Positions 45,669 to 58,917 of a DNA stretch of 64,000 bases are shown here, piece by piece. Under the pieces are notes generated by a model. That model worked only from the letters and a program-made list of their open reading frames with translations, did no database searches and was not told where the DNA came from. Position numbers and translations under genes: made by a program. How positions within the stretch are numbered: position 1 is the first letter of the stretch; each line of letters begins with the position of its first letter. Source of the stretch: Mytilus galloprovincialis (taxonomy: Eukaryota; Mollusca; Bivalvia; Mytilida; Mytilidae); contig NC_134851.1 of NCBI RefSeq assembly GCF_965363235.1, forward strand, positions 54,006,833-54,070,832. The letters are read 5' to 3'.

Positions 45669-48600
45669 TCATAAAACAATAAAACCTACCGCGTATGTCC
45701 AGTAGTTCCAAAGATAGTCAAATCGACCTTCAAAGGTTTCGTCAAATTTCTTTTCAAAATACGCATCAAATAACCTTACAATTTCATTAGCCTCCGTAAG
45801 AAATAGAGTACGTTCATCCTCTTTTACTGATGAATTTTTCCTATAAAGCACGTCTTCTGATAAATTGAAGATTTTCAAAATATCTCCTGAGAGATTTTTG
45901 TCGCGATCACATGGAATTCCAGACCATCCTTGAAAAGGTTTTTCAATTGAATCAATACGTTCGATTATTTGACGTAAAACAATAAGTTCACAATCGCCCA
46001 ATGAACATCCAGTCTTTAAAAACTTCCTTATTCTTGGAAATTTTTTATAACGATACATCTGTGTTTTTATTTGCCCTTCTGTCATCTTGCTCTCTAATAA
46101 AATCCATTCACGGACAATATCTGTGAATATGTTTTGAACAATTTGTACCATGTGACCTATGGTTGGCAATATATCATCATTTTGCTCATCTACAGCTAGA
46201 GGCCTAGAGGTTGGTTTCGGAAGAAAATCCGATTCTAGAGTTTTCTGTCCATGAGTTGACTTTGTCTGTATAGTTTCCAAAGTTTGAATTCCAGTTTCTA
46301 ATACAACCGGTGATTGTACGGGCTCTTTCATATCCGGTTTTGGTTGAGCACTGGCTAAGAATAGTGATGGCTTTAATGAATGTTGTTTTGTATCTAAAAT
46401 ATGTATTTGCAACTAACAATTCAAGAGTCAGTGTTATAAAAAAAAGGAATAGAAATGTTTTTTGTAAAAGAAAGATATCTGAATTGGTTTAAGGTTGAAA
46501 GGAAATGTGCAACACGTTCGGATAGACTATTTAAATTGTAAAAACAAAGCGATACTTTAAACTCGAAGTAATTGTCAAAATTCAAACACAATACCAACAC
46601 AATTTAATGTTTATCAAATATACAATTTTTTATTATAGAACTGCCAGAAATAGATTTTTAGGGAAAGACCATTTATTTTTAAAAGGAGGGGAGAGGGGTT
46701 GTGCTTTTTTTTTCTTCTAAATATATATATTATAATCTCCAAATTGATGAAGAAAAAAAATACTTTGGTCAAGCAGATGACAATTTTTTTTTATTAACCA
46801 GATTTTCCCGATACCTTAAATTGTCTAATATCTAAAAAAATAAATAATTGACAGCATTGAAAAACTAATAACATTTATCGTTTTTAGGGCGAAAACAAAT
46901 TTCGGACTCCATAAGACAATTTTTGACGTTTGAATGAGTTTTTCATATCTAACGTTTTCGGCCTCGAGTCTTATTGAGACAAACATCAGCTGTTGAAAAG
47001 TGTATCTGGTGCAGTAAAATTGGTCCACTTGTTATTATTTCTGATAGAATGACAGAAAATATTGTACAAAACACTTCTATTTAAAGTTATTTATAGTTTT
47101 CTGTTGTAAGCTAAGAAAAATAATTTGACCATCTCAGTAGCTATTCACAAGCAAGTGAGGTATATTTTTAGTTACCATTCAGGAATATAAACCAATTAAA
47201 TACAGTTGTAAACAAATAAAGCATGCTTATATAGACCTTCCTACGCGTAGCAATATGAGAAAACCCAATATGTGTAATAAAAAAGTGAAATAATTAACCA
47301 TAGGACATTCAAATAGTCAAACAAAACAATAAATTAGTTTGGTTATAAAACATTATATTTGAAAAAAGGTCAACTTTTAAAACTCATTGTTGTACTCTTT
47401 TTTAAAACAAATTTACATTTGCTAACTTTGTAACTTTGTAAGCATTATTTGTTGTCCACCATTTTCTATCGAAATAAACTTATCATAGATACCAGGATTA
47501 AATTTTGTATTTACGTCAGACGCGTGATTCGTCTACAAAAGACTCATCAGTGACGCTTGAGTCCAAAAAAGTTTAAAAGGCTAAATGAAGTACAAAGTTG
47601 AAGAGCATTGAGGCTCGAAATAGAAATAACTGTTAGATAATTGTAACAAACAACGCTGTACAATTTTTGTCTCATTTGACCGAATTACTTGTACCAAGAA
47701 ATATATTCTTTGTGGGATCAAAATTTGGTAAAACCTTTTCCGTAGCGCTACATGTATATACTGGTTATTTTTCAATACCTTACAATAATTGTTTTCTTAT
47801 ATCTTGAAATAACTGATCCAAAAATTAACTGTTGCTATTTGTTCTATCAGTGTTGCGATTTTCTATGTGTTTCCCAAAACACATATTCTGGTTAGTATAA
47901 TAGAACTAGGATAAAACAATTATGCACAAACGTTGTCACGTTTTTAAGTCTTGTAACAGGTGATGGTTAAGTTATCAAATATTTCCAATTGTACAATTTA
48001 ATATTTTTTAAGTACGTCAAACATACCTGGCATGCCTTTTTTGTACGATTCCATCTGTAAGAAAACAAATGCAGGACGATTGATATCTATTTGTCCTGCT
48101 TCGCATATCATTCGAAGTAAAGAACGAATGGCATTGTGCAATTCAGAACTTTTTGTAAAAATCACTTTTTTCATTTCAAGATGAATGGTGATGCACTTTT
48201 CCTCAGAGTCTACAATACGGAAAGGGTCGTTCTCTTTTCGTTGATTTTCAGATATATTTGTTAATCTTTCTGAGATATCCTGTTCAGACCAGTTCTTCGG
48301 CAGATCAGCAGTGCATTTGATTTGCACATTTTCTGATTCTAGAAAACATAAGTAATGGAAATAAATTTTTATTTAGACAAGTTAATAAAATATGTAACGA
48401 TGCAATACCCTTTCCATGAAATGCAATGTCTTTGATATATCAGATATGTTTTTTGATACATGAAACTCGTCAGTTACGCTACTTTGAAAGTATATCGACT
48501 GCGGACGAAGTCGATAAGTTTTTAAATTCGACAAATCCTTGTATCAACATAATACGGTACAATTGAAAGATAAAATTATTATATCCTTATTGATATTAAT

Positions 48601-51600
48601 TATGCTGAAAAATAAGCAAATATTTATTTGATTGGCTGTTGCTTATTCCGTTAAACCATTTTTGCTATCAATAAAAGAGTATTTATAATGACCTGACGAC
48701 ATTCTTGTCAATATCATTTCCAATGTCAAACTATATTGTTGTTCTCTTTTTATTAAGTGTAGTCGTTACTATATTGTCGTTCCCGGTAATTATACGGTCA
48801 CAAAGATCTATATGCCGATGATTAATAGTCTCATCGTGGAAATGTCTTTGCTCTTTGTATTTTTGTATTGCCTATAATTATACTTCGACCACTGTTTGTG
48901 AAATCCGCACTATAAATCTTTTGAATGTGTTCTGGTTAAACCTATAGAATGTTCTACAGAAAACAAATCTCGATTGATGATAGTCTCTATGAAGTAGTTA
49001 TCTTAATTACCTTGTACGTTTATGTTGATATTTGTCTGTGAAATGACTTTTCCATAATTTTCCAAAAGTACTGCTGTAAATTCTATTCTCCAAGGTTTTT
49101 TGTGTTGCGTTTTGTGAAAGAAAAAGAGAAAAATATTATATTACAACCTAGAAGACATTTTTAGTTTCAGTGAATCAATTATCTTCGAAATAATGCCAAT
49201 CGTTTTTTTTAATCATTTGGACAGATCATGAATTCGATGTGTTATATACGCTGAAAATGATTCAAAATGCATGAATATAAATTATACAATATTATTTTTA
49301 GCGGACAAAACTGTTTATATATAAAAAGGAGAAACAAATGACACAGAAATTAACAACTTTAAGTCACCGTACGGCAAACCAAAAATGCATGAGCAAAATT
49401 TTGCTTTAAACAAAATAATTCATAATTAATACATACACTTGAAAATATACTATAAATAAAGATTTTATTTCAAATAAACGAATAAACAAATACATATGTA
49501 AATAAATGAAATCCTTGTTTCTACCTTACAATATCACAGGGGTAAATATTGAAAGAATTGTTTTTTAATTTGTATAAAATCGGTCTTTACGATCTACATA
49601 TTAGGCAGAATGCGTTATAATCAAAATCATTTTTTTAACATAATAATAAGATATAGACATTTATTGATTACACCAGTATCTTGCATGTACTAATTTTGTT
49701 TAACGTATATCTATCAATCCATTTTAAATGAAAACATACATACCTGTAAACATCGACCTTAATCTCTGTTCCTGACTGTTTTCTTTTTCTTGAACTTCTC
49801 CCATGAGCTTGCTTATTTTTGAATTGATAGTCTAAAATAAACCCAATGAAGTACGACTGAATCGGAGTTTAAATTGAACGCGAATCAAACATATTAATGT
49901 TAACATCAATGTTTTCCATAAAGTTCTTGGATGTACGACTACATTGTGCTCACATTAAATATTCTTATATTCCTAACATATTGGAATTGAAATGATTATT
50001 AAATATTAAATATCTAAATTTAACATTCAAGACACCAGTGATAGCCCTGCTAAGTAGACAATAGCATGAGAATGGATATAAAACTATAAGTAATGATGCA
50101 TAATTACTCTATTACATACATTAACAGTCAGTAGTACTACTGCAGATATACTTGTAATATGAAAAAGGCTAAATCAAGGTTATGCAATTTGAGCTTTCCT
50201 TTTGATTTTTTTTTCTCTCATACATACATCTGTCTAAGGATAAAAGAAGGCAAAAGATACCAACAAAACATCCAATCTCACAATTTGAAAATAAACTGAC
50301 AAGTCACGGCCAGAAAAAAAAACAATAATGTGTCCCAAGTACACCATCCGCACTATCATTTTCTATGTTCAGTAAAAATGGGATAAAATCTCAAATTTGG
50401 CATTAAAATTAGAAAGATTATATAATAGGGAACAGGTTTACTAAGTTCCAATTTGATTGGACTTCAACTTCATTAAAAACTACCTCTACCAAACACATAA
50501 CCTAAACGGGGACGAACGGAATAACGGATGAACGGACAGACGAACGGACGGACGAATGGACGCATAGACTAGAAAACATAATGCCCATAAATGGGGCATA
50601 AAAATTTCATCATTAAGTGGAGGTATTATGTACCAATAAAGACTATATTTTTTTTTAAATGGTGCCTTTTATTCGAGTTAGGTTCCGTTAACCTTGTATA
50701 AGTAAGTGCAAAATATCAACCATATGCTTAATTGGTTGTGTTTTCATTTTAGGTAGAATTCAATTTATTTTCATCACACCTACTGTTTCGTTTTGTTTAA
50801 AATTTATTAAAATAGTGCTCCTTATCATATTAAGCTGTGTTCTCATATAAATGTATTTTATAAATTAAACATGTTAAAGTTAATATAAATGCGAGAACTG
50901 TATTTCCTTTGATTGATGTTAGCTTCTGCATTTGCCATTTACCTTGTGACTTTACGTTTACAATTTTCCTCGGAGTTCGGTATTTCTGTTATTTGTAGTT
51001 AGTTATCAAAGGCACCAGGATTATAATTTAATACGCCAGACGCGCGTTTCTTCTACATTAGACTCATCAGTGACGCTCAGATTAAAATAGTTATAAAGAC
51101 AAACAGGTACAAAGTTGAAAAGCATTGAGGTCCCAAAATTCCAAAAAGTATTCCAAATACGGCTAAGGTAATCAATTTCTTGGATAAGGTAATCCAGTTT
51201 TTCGAAAAAAAAAACAGGAAATCTATTAAAATGACTATATAATTGATATTCATGTCAACACCGAAGTGCTGGCTACTGGGCTGGTGATTCCTTCGGGGCG
51301 AAACGTCCACCAGCAGTCGCATCGACCGAGTGGTGTAAATAGTCATCAAATTTACCAGGATTATAATTCACTACGCCAGTCGCGCGTTTTGTCTACATAA
51401 GACTCAACAGTGACGCTTAGATAAAAAAAGTTATAAATCCAAACAGGTACAAAGTTGAAGAGCATCGAGGAACCAAAATTCCTTTAAAAATGTGGCAAAA
51501 AGTAAAATCACCAAAAATATGAACTCAGAGGAAAATCTAATCGGAAAGTCCATAATCACATGGCAAAATCAAATGACAAAACACATAAAAAACGAATGGA

Positions 51601-54600
51601 CAAGAACTGTCATATTCCTGACTTGGTACAGGCATTTTCAAATGTAGAAACTACGTCTAAGGTAATCTATTCCTGGGATAAAAAAATCCTTAGCTTTTCG
51701 AAAACAAATTCTAAGTTTAGTAAACAGGAAATTTATAAAAATGACCGTATAATTGATATTCATGTATGACTACTTGACTGGTGATACCCTCGGGGACGAA
51801 ACGCTTAATTCATTTTTAAACCAACAACTGTCCTGATAAAAATGTTACACTCGAAACGACGTCCGGTCTCTAATTGACGTCCGTTCCTCAAATCGACGTC
51901 CGTTTCACAAATCGACGTCCAATATTATGATACTCTAATCGACGTATACTATGACGCCATGTATTGCCAAAACGACGTCCGATTGATTGTAGTTGTCTTA
52001 CATACATGTATCAGTAAACAACAAATTTCTGGACTTAATTTACACTCATACATGTACATGTTTTGTAGGGTTCTTATGACAAATAAATTTTCAAACATTT
52101 ATACAATAGTCACATACTTTCCATATAGATTTACAAAAATACAATGTAGGTAACATGCATATTAATGTTTATCTTGATAAAATGTTAATCCAATCGATCT
52201 ACATAATGGTGTCTTTCCTATTCCTATTCCTATTAATACATGACATGCATGTAAGTGTAGGTCAATGAGGAAGCAACCCAACGACAACGAAAACCAAACG
52301 ACATCTATGAGCATTATTCAGTCCGCAACAATAGACAAAATGTAGAAGTATATACAGCCAATTGTGTTGAGAGTACTATTATTTGTTTCTGCAAGGTATT
52401 TTCACCTGGAATAAAATATATACGCCAGAAATTGGCATTATGTTTTTATGCTCTGCTATTACACCACTGTGTTGGTTACGTTTAACCCCCACATATTCTT
52501 CATGAGCCTGTAATGCAGGGATTTTCGATGGTTTATGTCTGTCATATTTGTTTTTCGGAAGTGTTTTTTTTTAAATAAATAAGACCGTCAATTTTCTAAT
52601 TAACATTTTTTACATTATTCATCTCATGGCCTTTTATAGCCTTTGTGGTATATGTTTTTATCATTGTCGAAAGCCGTCCGGTTGCAGTGCAGTGGGTGTC
52701 GATGGTTTATGTCTGTCATATTAGTTTTTCGGAATTGTTTTTTATTTTATAAATAAGACCGTTAATTTTCTAATTTGAATTGTTTACATTATTCATGTCA
52801 TGTCTTTTGTGGTATATGTTTTTATTATTGTTGAAAGCCGTACGGTTGCCCATAATTGCGCTCAAATCTGTTGCATATATTGGAAATCGAATCACATCTT
52901 CTTATTTTTATGTATTCTCTAAAATTTCAAATTTGATACCACAACCTGTTTACATACTTAGTCTTGTGGACCAGAACATAAGATAGTTGTATTTTGAACC
53001 AGTTCATACGTAGATCGTTCTAAACTTTATCTTAAAATATTTAAATTTCGCAACGTTATGCATAGTTTTTTCTTTAAATTGAAATGATGTAATTACATAA
53101 ATTTCCGTTTGATTGATATAGTATAATTTAAGTGACCTAATACGAAATATATGGGGTCAGTGAATTCCATATTGGATGAGAGCGAAGGGGTAGTAACTCC
53201 TTACTAACCCCATATAGTGACTAACGATGTATGGTAACTAGCCCTACATTTTTTAGGACACCATATATCAAATATACATAGTCACCACGTGTGTTTCTTT
53301 AACCAATCATTTCTCTATAAATAATAATAGGTTTCGTTTAGATTGTTTTTAGCATGTTTAATAGACCATGTTTCTGTTTGACAGTCGTATTTTCCTGTCC
53401 GTACCGCCCATAGGTCATTAAATTATTACAGTGTTTATTAACAAAGATTTGACTCTCGATCTTTTCAATTCAATTTTATGGAAAAACGAGCGAAAATGCA
53501 TATGATTTTTTTGTTGACCTCTTGATAGATATATGTCTTTGGTTTCAGAAAAGGTTAATTTATGTAATATTCCGTGAAAATGTTGTAAACAAATTAAAGC
53601 TGAATATTTTTTGACTTGTATATCTACTGGAAATTATTAACTGATGGAATGTTAATCAATAGGAAGACAAAGATTATAGTTAATTCATCCATTACACTAT
53701 ATCAGTACACGCCCAGCAATACACACAAAAATTATAGCAGATGCGCCGTAAACAAGGATGTACTCATAAAATACTGGTAATCTTTTTTGCGACGAAAATA
53801 AATTATATGTGTTTCACTTACAGTTTCAAACTCTGATAGCCTACAATGTAGTGCTTCGGATTGATCTCTTGCAAAACTTCTGGATTTCAAGTTTTTAATT
53901 TCACGTTCCACTGAAAGGAGATAATGCTTTTTTGGACCAACTTGTCCTGCGAATTCTTTAATGACATGTTCCAGTGTCTTCCAAATATTCTCATACTCCG
54001 AATAAGTTAAGACAAATGTTCGAGGTAAATTGCATATCTTAATTCTTTGTTCTTGCAATTTGGTTAGAAAGTTGAGTTGATATGGCCTTAGTTCCCGGCA
54101 TTCTCGTAAAATAAAAGTAATTGTCGTTATGTCTAAAGTATCTACTTGTGAGTGTTTTGGTCTGAATTGGCAAATGCATTCCTGGATAATTCTTTGACTT
54201 GTTTCTCTGACATGACTCATGTTTCGCATTGTTTTATCACTCTCAAACAGTTTTAAAAAAACTTCACTATCCATAGCCTTTGTAACACAGAACCTTTCCT
54301 CTACACAATGACAACAATCTATTGGACTGCTCCATTTGTGAAAAAGATAATGTCTATAATGTTCTAGGAAGAAAACAAATGAGTTTTTATATCTTGGTAA
54401 AATGTTCGAATCGACAAAAGCAGCGAGTACTGCTGGAGCTGTATCTAAACTCAATTGTAGCAGCCTAGAGTAATCTTCGGTATCTATTCTATCCATATAA
54501 CCTGCGAAAAGAAGAAAAAATAAAGTAATATAGAATAGAAGCTTTATATATATTAATCTTAAGTCCTGTTATTGAAGCCATAATATTCGTCAAATCAACT

Positions 54601-55579
54601 TTTTTGTTTAAAACTACATTAAATTTAATTCAAACAAAAAATGAGATTTGACAACGTCATATTTTGAAAATTATGTATAACTGAATGATCGATAAATTAT
54701 TAGCGATGAACGCTTTTTTTTCAACAAATTCTGGCTGTGAAAACAGTTATGTAACATTTGTCCCTGCATTTACCCTTCGGACATTTTCGATGTAAGGGTG
54801 ATAGCTTATGAGGTATACGTCTTTGGACGTGAATGAAAATATTAAGACGAAGAATTCACGTCAAGTGGAAAGGTAGTCCAATCGAGATTTAAAGTTTATG
54901 AATTGACTCGAATTATAAAGGAGTGAAGAAAGATAAAGCCGAGATGAGTTCCGATCATCCTATTTCTTTATAAAATTCGGAATGATAATCAAAACAAGGT
55001 TAATAAAATCCATGGGGTTGAGGACGAAGTATTATGATGATAAACTTGACAAAGGATAGTTTATAAGTTCATTATCCTTACATAACCCGATTCATTATCA
55101 AACAATATCCAATTTTCATTTATTATGAAACCTTTAATTACCTCTTAAACAGTTCAAATATGTACATGTATGTTGCCAATTAATCTGATTATTCAATATT
55201 ATGTTATGCGTTGTCAGGTAATATTGAACTTAACTGATTAGCATAGTGGTTATTTAATTAAATATAGTACTCTATAATGAATTATAAGCTCTATTCTTTG
55301 AAGTCAACGAAATATATCAGGATAGTTTGAGCTCTGTATATCTTCAAAGACAAACAATTTATATCGAGTATTTTACGATTATTTTCAATCAATGATGACT
55401 TAACCAATCAGTGAACAGAGCTATGTATCTTTTCGTATACAATAATGTCATAAAAGGTATTGCTAATACAACTGTAGTTATGTATGTATGTTTGATGTAT
55501 TGTATTTGTTGTAATTCTTAAAAATAATAAAAACAAAACTAAAATTAAGAAAATTTAAACAATTACCGATCTCCGACAT
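45669..55579 (-). CDS. HEPN_DZIP3-like domain protein, six exons
   Basis: Model exons on the minus strand: 55579-55567, 54501-53822, 49831-49744, 49073-49011, 48338-48027, 46393-45669. GT-AG sites and phases all agree: 627 codons with stop. Residues about 10-215 form an all-helical HEPN domain as in E3 ligase DZIP3 and its bivalve relatives (DYSRLLQLSLDTAPAVLAAF, DITTITFILREC). Residues 230-258 are coiled coil. The 48338-48027 exon is beta-rich (CITIHLEMKK...AGQIDINRPAFVFL), like the TRADD-N-like segment seen in related molluscan proteins. After a Pro/Thr-rich linker, residues 440-620 look like a second, divergent HEPN fold (CELIVLRQIIERID, FQGWSGIPCDRDKNLSGDI). Neither fold shows the catalytic R-x4-6-H, and no RING is present. 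A scaffold role in immune signalling is inferred. The 13-base first exon is the weakest part. A GTAGGT near the end could splice onward to an unseen exon. Confidence 0.72.
46420..48000. other. Intron 5 of the HEPN gene
   Basis: AT-rich intron. The only recognisable item is a truncated R1 repeat at 47487-47612 (CGTCAGACGCGTGATTCGTC, AAGAGCATTGAGG). Confidence 0.6.
49320..49405 (-). repeat. R2 fragment in intron 3-4 region of the HEPN gene
   Basis: Sequence ATGACACAGAAATTAACAAC, then AAGTCACCGTACGGC, matches the complement of R2. It lies between exons 3 and 4 of the HEPN gene. Confidence 0.55.
50000..50920. other. Intron 2 of the HEPN gene, part
   Basis: Contains an R6 fragment at 50225-50320 and a short GGACGGACGAACGG repeat at 50505-50570. 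No exon seen. Confidence 0.4.
51002..51790 (+). repeat. Cluster of R1 and R3 repeats in HEPN intron 2
   Basis: R1 copies at 51002-51275 and 51343-51480 (each with CCAGA/CCAGT CGCGCGTTT). A minus-strand R3 fragment occupies 51515-51640 (GGAAAGTCCATAATCACATG, AACTGTCATATTCCTGACTT). The 3' part of another R1 follows to 51790. The 69-codon frame at 51560-51769 is entirely repeat-derived. Confidence 0.7.
51853..51982. repeat. Degenerate minisatellite with GACGTCCG motif
   Basis: Six units of about 17-30 bp, each centred on (AAT)CGACGTCCG, from GAAACGACGTCCGG to AAAACGACGTCCGATT. Each unit includes the palindrome GACGTC or a one-base variant. It lies in HEPN intron 2. Confidence 0.8.
52515..52900 (+). 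repeat. Two tandem R2-like copies
   Basis: The phrase CGATGGTTTATGTCTGTCAT is present at about 52528 and 52699, each followed by AATAAGACCGT(C/T)AATTTTCT and GAAAGCCGT(C/A)CGGTTGC. The segment was duplicated in tandem with a period of about 172 bp; only the second copy keeps the 3' tail (AATCACATCTTC). Confidence 0.7.
52990..53820. other. Intron 2 of the HEPN gene, 5' part
   Basis: AT-rich; no further exon recognised. The donor at 53821-53820 reads GTAAGTGAA, a strong match. Confidence 0.45.
54502..55566. other. Intron 1 of the HEPN gene (model)
   Basis: Bounded by donor GGTAATTG and a strong acceptor (TTTTTTCTTCTTTTCGCAG). No other exon or repeat was recognised inside. Confidence 0.45.
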
Positions 55580-55862
55580 GTTTTTCTGTGTCTTTGTTCA
55601 TTACAAACTAGTATAGTCATCTGATTTGTCGGCTGTGCGTTTTCCCGATTGTAAAGTTTGGCTGATCGTGGATTCGCATTTCGTGGTTCATGAAAAACCT
55701 GGACGATGACCATGTACACACACCAAGTATCACTGCTTTTGGAGGTCATCAGTTTTTCGTCGTTTTTCTGATGTATTGTTCCTCACCGATATATGTGAAT
55801 CAAAAATCGGATAAATATTGTCGTGTTAATGTATATCATATATTCAACGGTCATGTTTCAGG

Positions 55863-56041
55863 ATACTTATATAGAATTTAAACATGCTGGCCAAAAAGTT
55901 TTTCCAACCGTTGGTGCAGTATTCAATATTATGCCTCAAAACGCACCACGTCAAATGTCAAATTTACATGAAGATACTCTCAATAACTTACCTTTATTTA
56001 CAAACAAAAATCAAAGAGCTTTACAAATATTCCTTATGTAG
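55863..56041 (+). CDS. Possible terminal exon of an unknown gene
   Basis: A good acceptor (CGGTCATGTTTCAG) is followed by 59 codons (DTYIEFKHAGQKVFPTVGAV, then FNIMPQNAPRQMS) to a TAG stop. The residue composition looks more protein-like than neighbouring frames, but no family is recognised and no upstream exon was found. The segment lies upstream of the HEPN gene on the opposite strand. Confidence 0.2.
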
Positions 56042-56049
56042 ACATATTT

Positions 56050-57200
56050 AGTTTTTTAATACACCTTTTGATGAATATCAAGATGTACTGTGGTATTAAA
56101 CTGTGTCTGATATTGATCATTTATATAATGCAGTACAATTATAATTGACAAGTACTATTGTTTTGGAAAGACATTGTTTGCAAATGAGATATATAATTCC
56201 AATATGTCGTTTTAAATTATATAAAGTTTTAAATCAGATATTTAAACCCAACCCTTACTGATTTTAAAGATAGAAAATGTTGACAGTCAGAATATCATCT
56301 GATCTCGGCAAAACATTGATATTGATTTTGCTTTAGATATTCATATTTGAATAAAACGACAATAAAAAACATATCAATATCATGTAACATGTAATAATAG
56401 TAGTTTTTTCTGATTTTCTGAAAAATGAAATAAGATATAGTTTAAATTGTGCATTTCTTACAATTGTTTACAAAACCTAATGTTATAAGTGTTGTCTCTC
56501 TTTGAATCTTCTCATTTGTCATTATTTTCCTTCAACCTACATTGCACTCAATCAATTTATGCCGATGGTGTCAATAAAAAACTGATCTTATTGATATACT
56601 TTCAGGGCCAACATTATTATATAACATGTTATAATACATCAAAATGTTAGAGAAATTCAGGATGGTTTGATTGTTCTTCCAGTTATATACATTGAAACAA
56701 TATTGGTTTAAAAATGTGTGTCTTTTTACAAATGTAGGTTATGTCTCTATAAGAGCATTTATTAGCCATTTTGATGATTGATGTACATGTATATGAAAAT
56801 AAGGAAATTTGATATGAATCCCGTACTTTAAAACTGTTACAATGTACTTTTCATTGTGCAACGCTAAACGGTTGGTAAGTTTAGATTTGATTAATAAGTT
56901 AGCAAGATAGAACGGAACGGGAAATTAAGGGATTGTGCAACGTGTGCAGCATTCTTTTCAAGAAGACCGCTCTTGTAGATTTCTTCTTCGTACCAACAAA
57001 GGAACAAACCTACAAGAAAATGAGCATAATTAGTTCTTGTAGCAATGTCATCCAAACAAAACAAATATGTATCACCGAAAGACGTCAAACGTAATTTATT
57101 ATGAATTTGATTTTAAGAGAATGTTGTTGATGTACATCCATAAAGATATTAATTCTAAGATAACAAAAAAATTGGCCAATCGACTAAAAAGTAAAAAAAG
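56050..57200. other. Intergenic, no gene recognised
   Basis: AT-rich DNA without known repeats or coding signal. Confidence 0.35.
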
Positions 57201-57204
57201 AAAA

Positions 57205-57340
57205 ATACCAAACCAGGGGGAAAATTCCAAACGGAAAGTTCATAATCAAATTGCAAACTCAAAGGCTCATGCACGTAAAATTAATTGATAACAACTGTCA
57301 TATTTCTGAATTCGTATAGTCATTTTCTGATGGAGACGAA
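57205..57340 (-). repeat. Dispersed mussel repeat R3 fragment
   Basis: Complement of the R3 3' part (ATTCCAAACGGAAAGTTCAT, ACAACTGTCATATTTCTGAA). The 73-codon frame across it is repeat-derived. Confidence 0.6.
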
Positions 57341-57744
57341 ACGAAAGAACTTAAAAATTTGCACTACATTTGAATACTGTTAGTATTGTGATATCTTTAT
57401 ATTGTACAAATAATTTTGTTTTGCTGAAAATCTAATGGTACTGTTTTCATTTGAATACAATGCCATGTGAATTTTCATCTGTACTAAGTTACTGGATATT
57501 TACAATATGAATTTCACAACATAAATATGAAACGCGAACAACCTAACACATGCTAAGTAGGTAAACAATTGCCAATAAAGGAAACATTGAGTGGTCCCCG
57601 GTATTAGTACATGGAGAAATAATTTGAATTTTAGTCGGAGTTATGTAAAATATACATATAAAACATATTTATAAACGGTCAACGGCAATGTAAAAAAAAC
57701 CACTGTTTACAATTATGTTTGCGTTCATTTCGGTGTTTACATGA

Positions 57745-58005
57745 ATATCAATAATGTGGTAATTTTTACAAATTTCCTGTTAACAAAACTTTGAATATTT
57801 CGAAAAACTAAGCATTTTCTTATCCCAGGCATAGATTACCTTAGCCGTATTTGGCACAACTTTTTGGAATTGAATGCTCTTCAACTTTTTACTTGTTTGT
57901 CTTAATACATATTTTGATATGAGCGTCACTGATGAGTCTTATGTAGACGAAACGCGCGTCTGGCGTACTAAATTATAATCCTGGTACCTTTGATAACTAT
58001 TTGAA
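57745..58005 (-). repeat. Dispersed mussel repeat R1
   Basis: Near full-length minus-strand copy: ATGAATATCAATAATGTGG through CGAAACGCGCGTCTGGCGTA to TATAATCCTGGTACC. Confidence 0.75.
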
Positions 58006-58469
58006 CTGTGTTAAAAATCAGTCAATGGTTGTGAATTAAAGAAACCTGAAACTAGGTGCTATTGTTCTGAGAGAAAAAATCATATAAAGGCTTCAAACGT
58101 TAAGTATAGTGAAAAACAAGTATGTAGACATTGCTACGAAAAATAATAAATTAAACTTATCGATTATCGCTTTTCTTTCTGTTTCTACAAAAAAAAAAGT
58201 ATATTTTCCGACAATGTAAATATCTTATATTTATTACTTCGTCGAAAATATTTCATTGTCAATTTAGAGTTATGTTTCTTCTTATACTAGATGTATTGAT
58301 GCATCGATTCCTATTTTTCATTGGTTGATACGTATTATAAATTCAACGGTTTTTGTTTGTGCGAATTTGTATTTAAAGACAATTGTAATGAAAAAAGGAA
58401 TTGTGTGTGAAATAATTCTTGCGTTATTTTGCCAATTATCATTTACGTATTTTTTTCATGGTGATTATA

Positions 58470-58795
58470 ATTAAAACAAAATGTTGCCTAATGTTGTGTA
58501 CCTATTTTCGACATTTTACCTAATATATCTACTAGTATTTGTTTTGTTCACATGTCGTTGTTAATATAATGGAACTTTATACGACTGTCATACAAATGAG
58601 AGGTTTAGCTAGCTATAAAACCAGATTGAATCCACTATTTTCTTCTCTTAAAAAAAGTCTGTAAAAGATCAGGATTAGGACAGTTGTTTTCCGATCATTT
58701 GATGTGTTTGGGCTTCTGAGTTTGCCATTTGATTAGACAATTTTAGTTTTGAATTTGTCGTCGGATTTCACTAAATTTTTTTGTTTTACTTTTTA
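58470..58795 (+). repeat. Dispersed mussel repeat R3
   Basis: ATTAAAACAAAATGTTGCC, then CATGTCGTTGTTAATATAAT, ACAAATGAGAGGTTTAGC, GGACAGTTGTTTTCCGATC and the 3' end before a TATATA run. Confidence 0.7.
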
Positions 58796-58917
58796 TATAT
58801 ATAAAGGTAAATGGATTCGTGACGATATATGACTTAACATGTCTCGTGTTGAATAAAAAATGCTGTTCGGGTACAATTGTTGCAATCGTTAATTGAGATT
58901 TAAAATAAAGATATCAC

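Noticed and set aside
51560-51769. 69-codon frame starting MAKSNDKTHKK
   Set aside because: It is made of a minus-strand R3 fragment followed by an R1 fragment.
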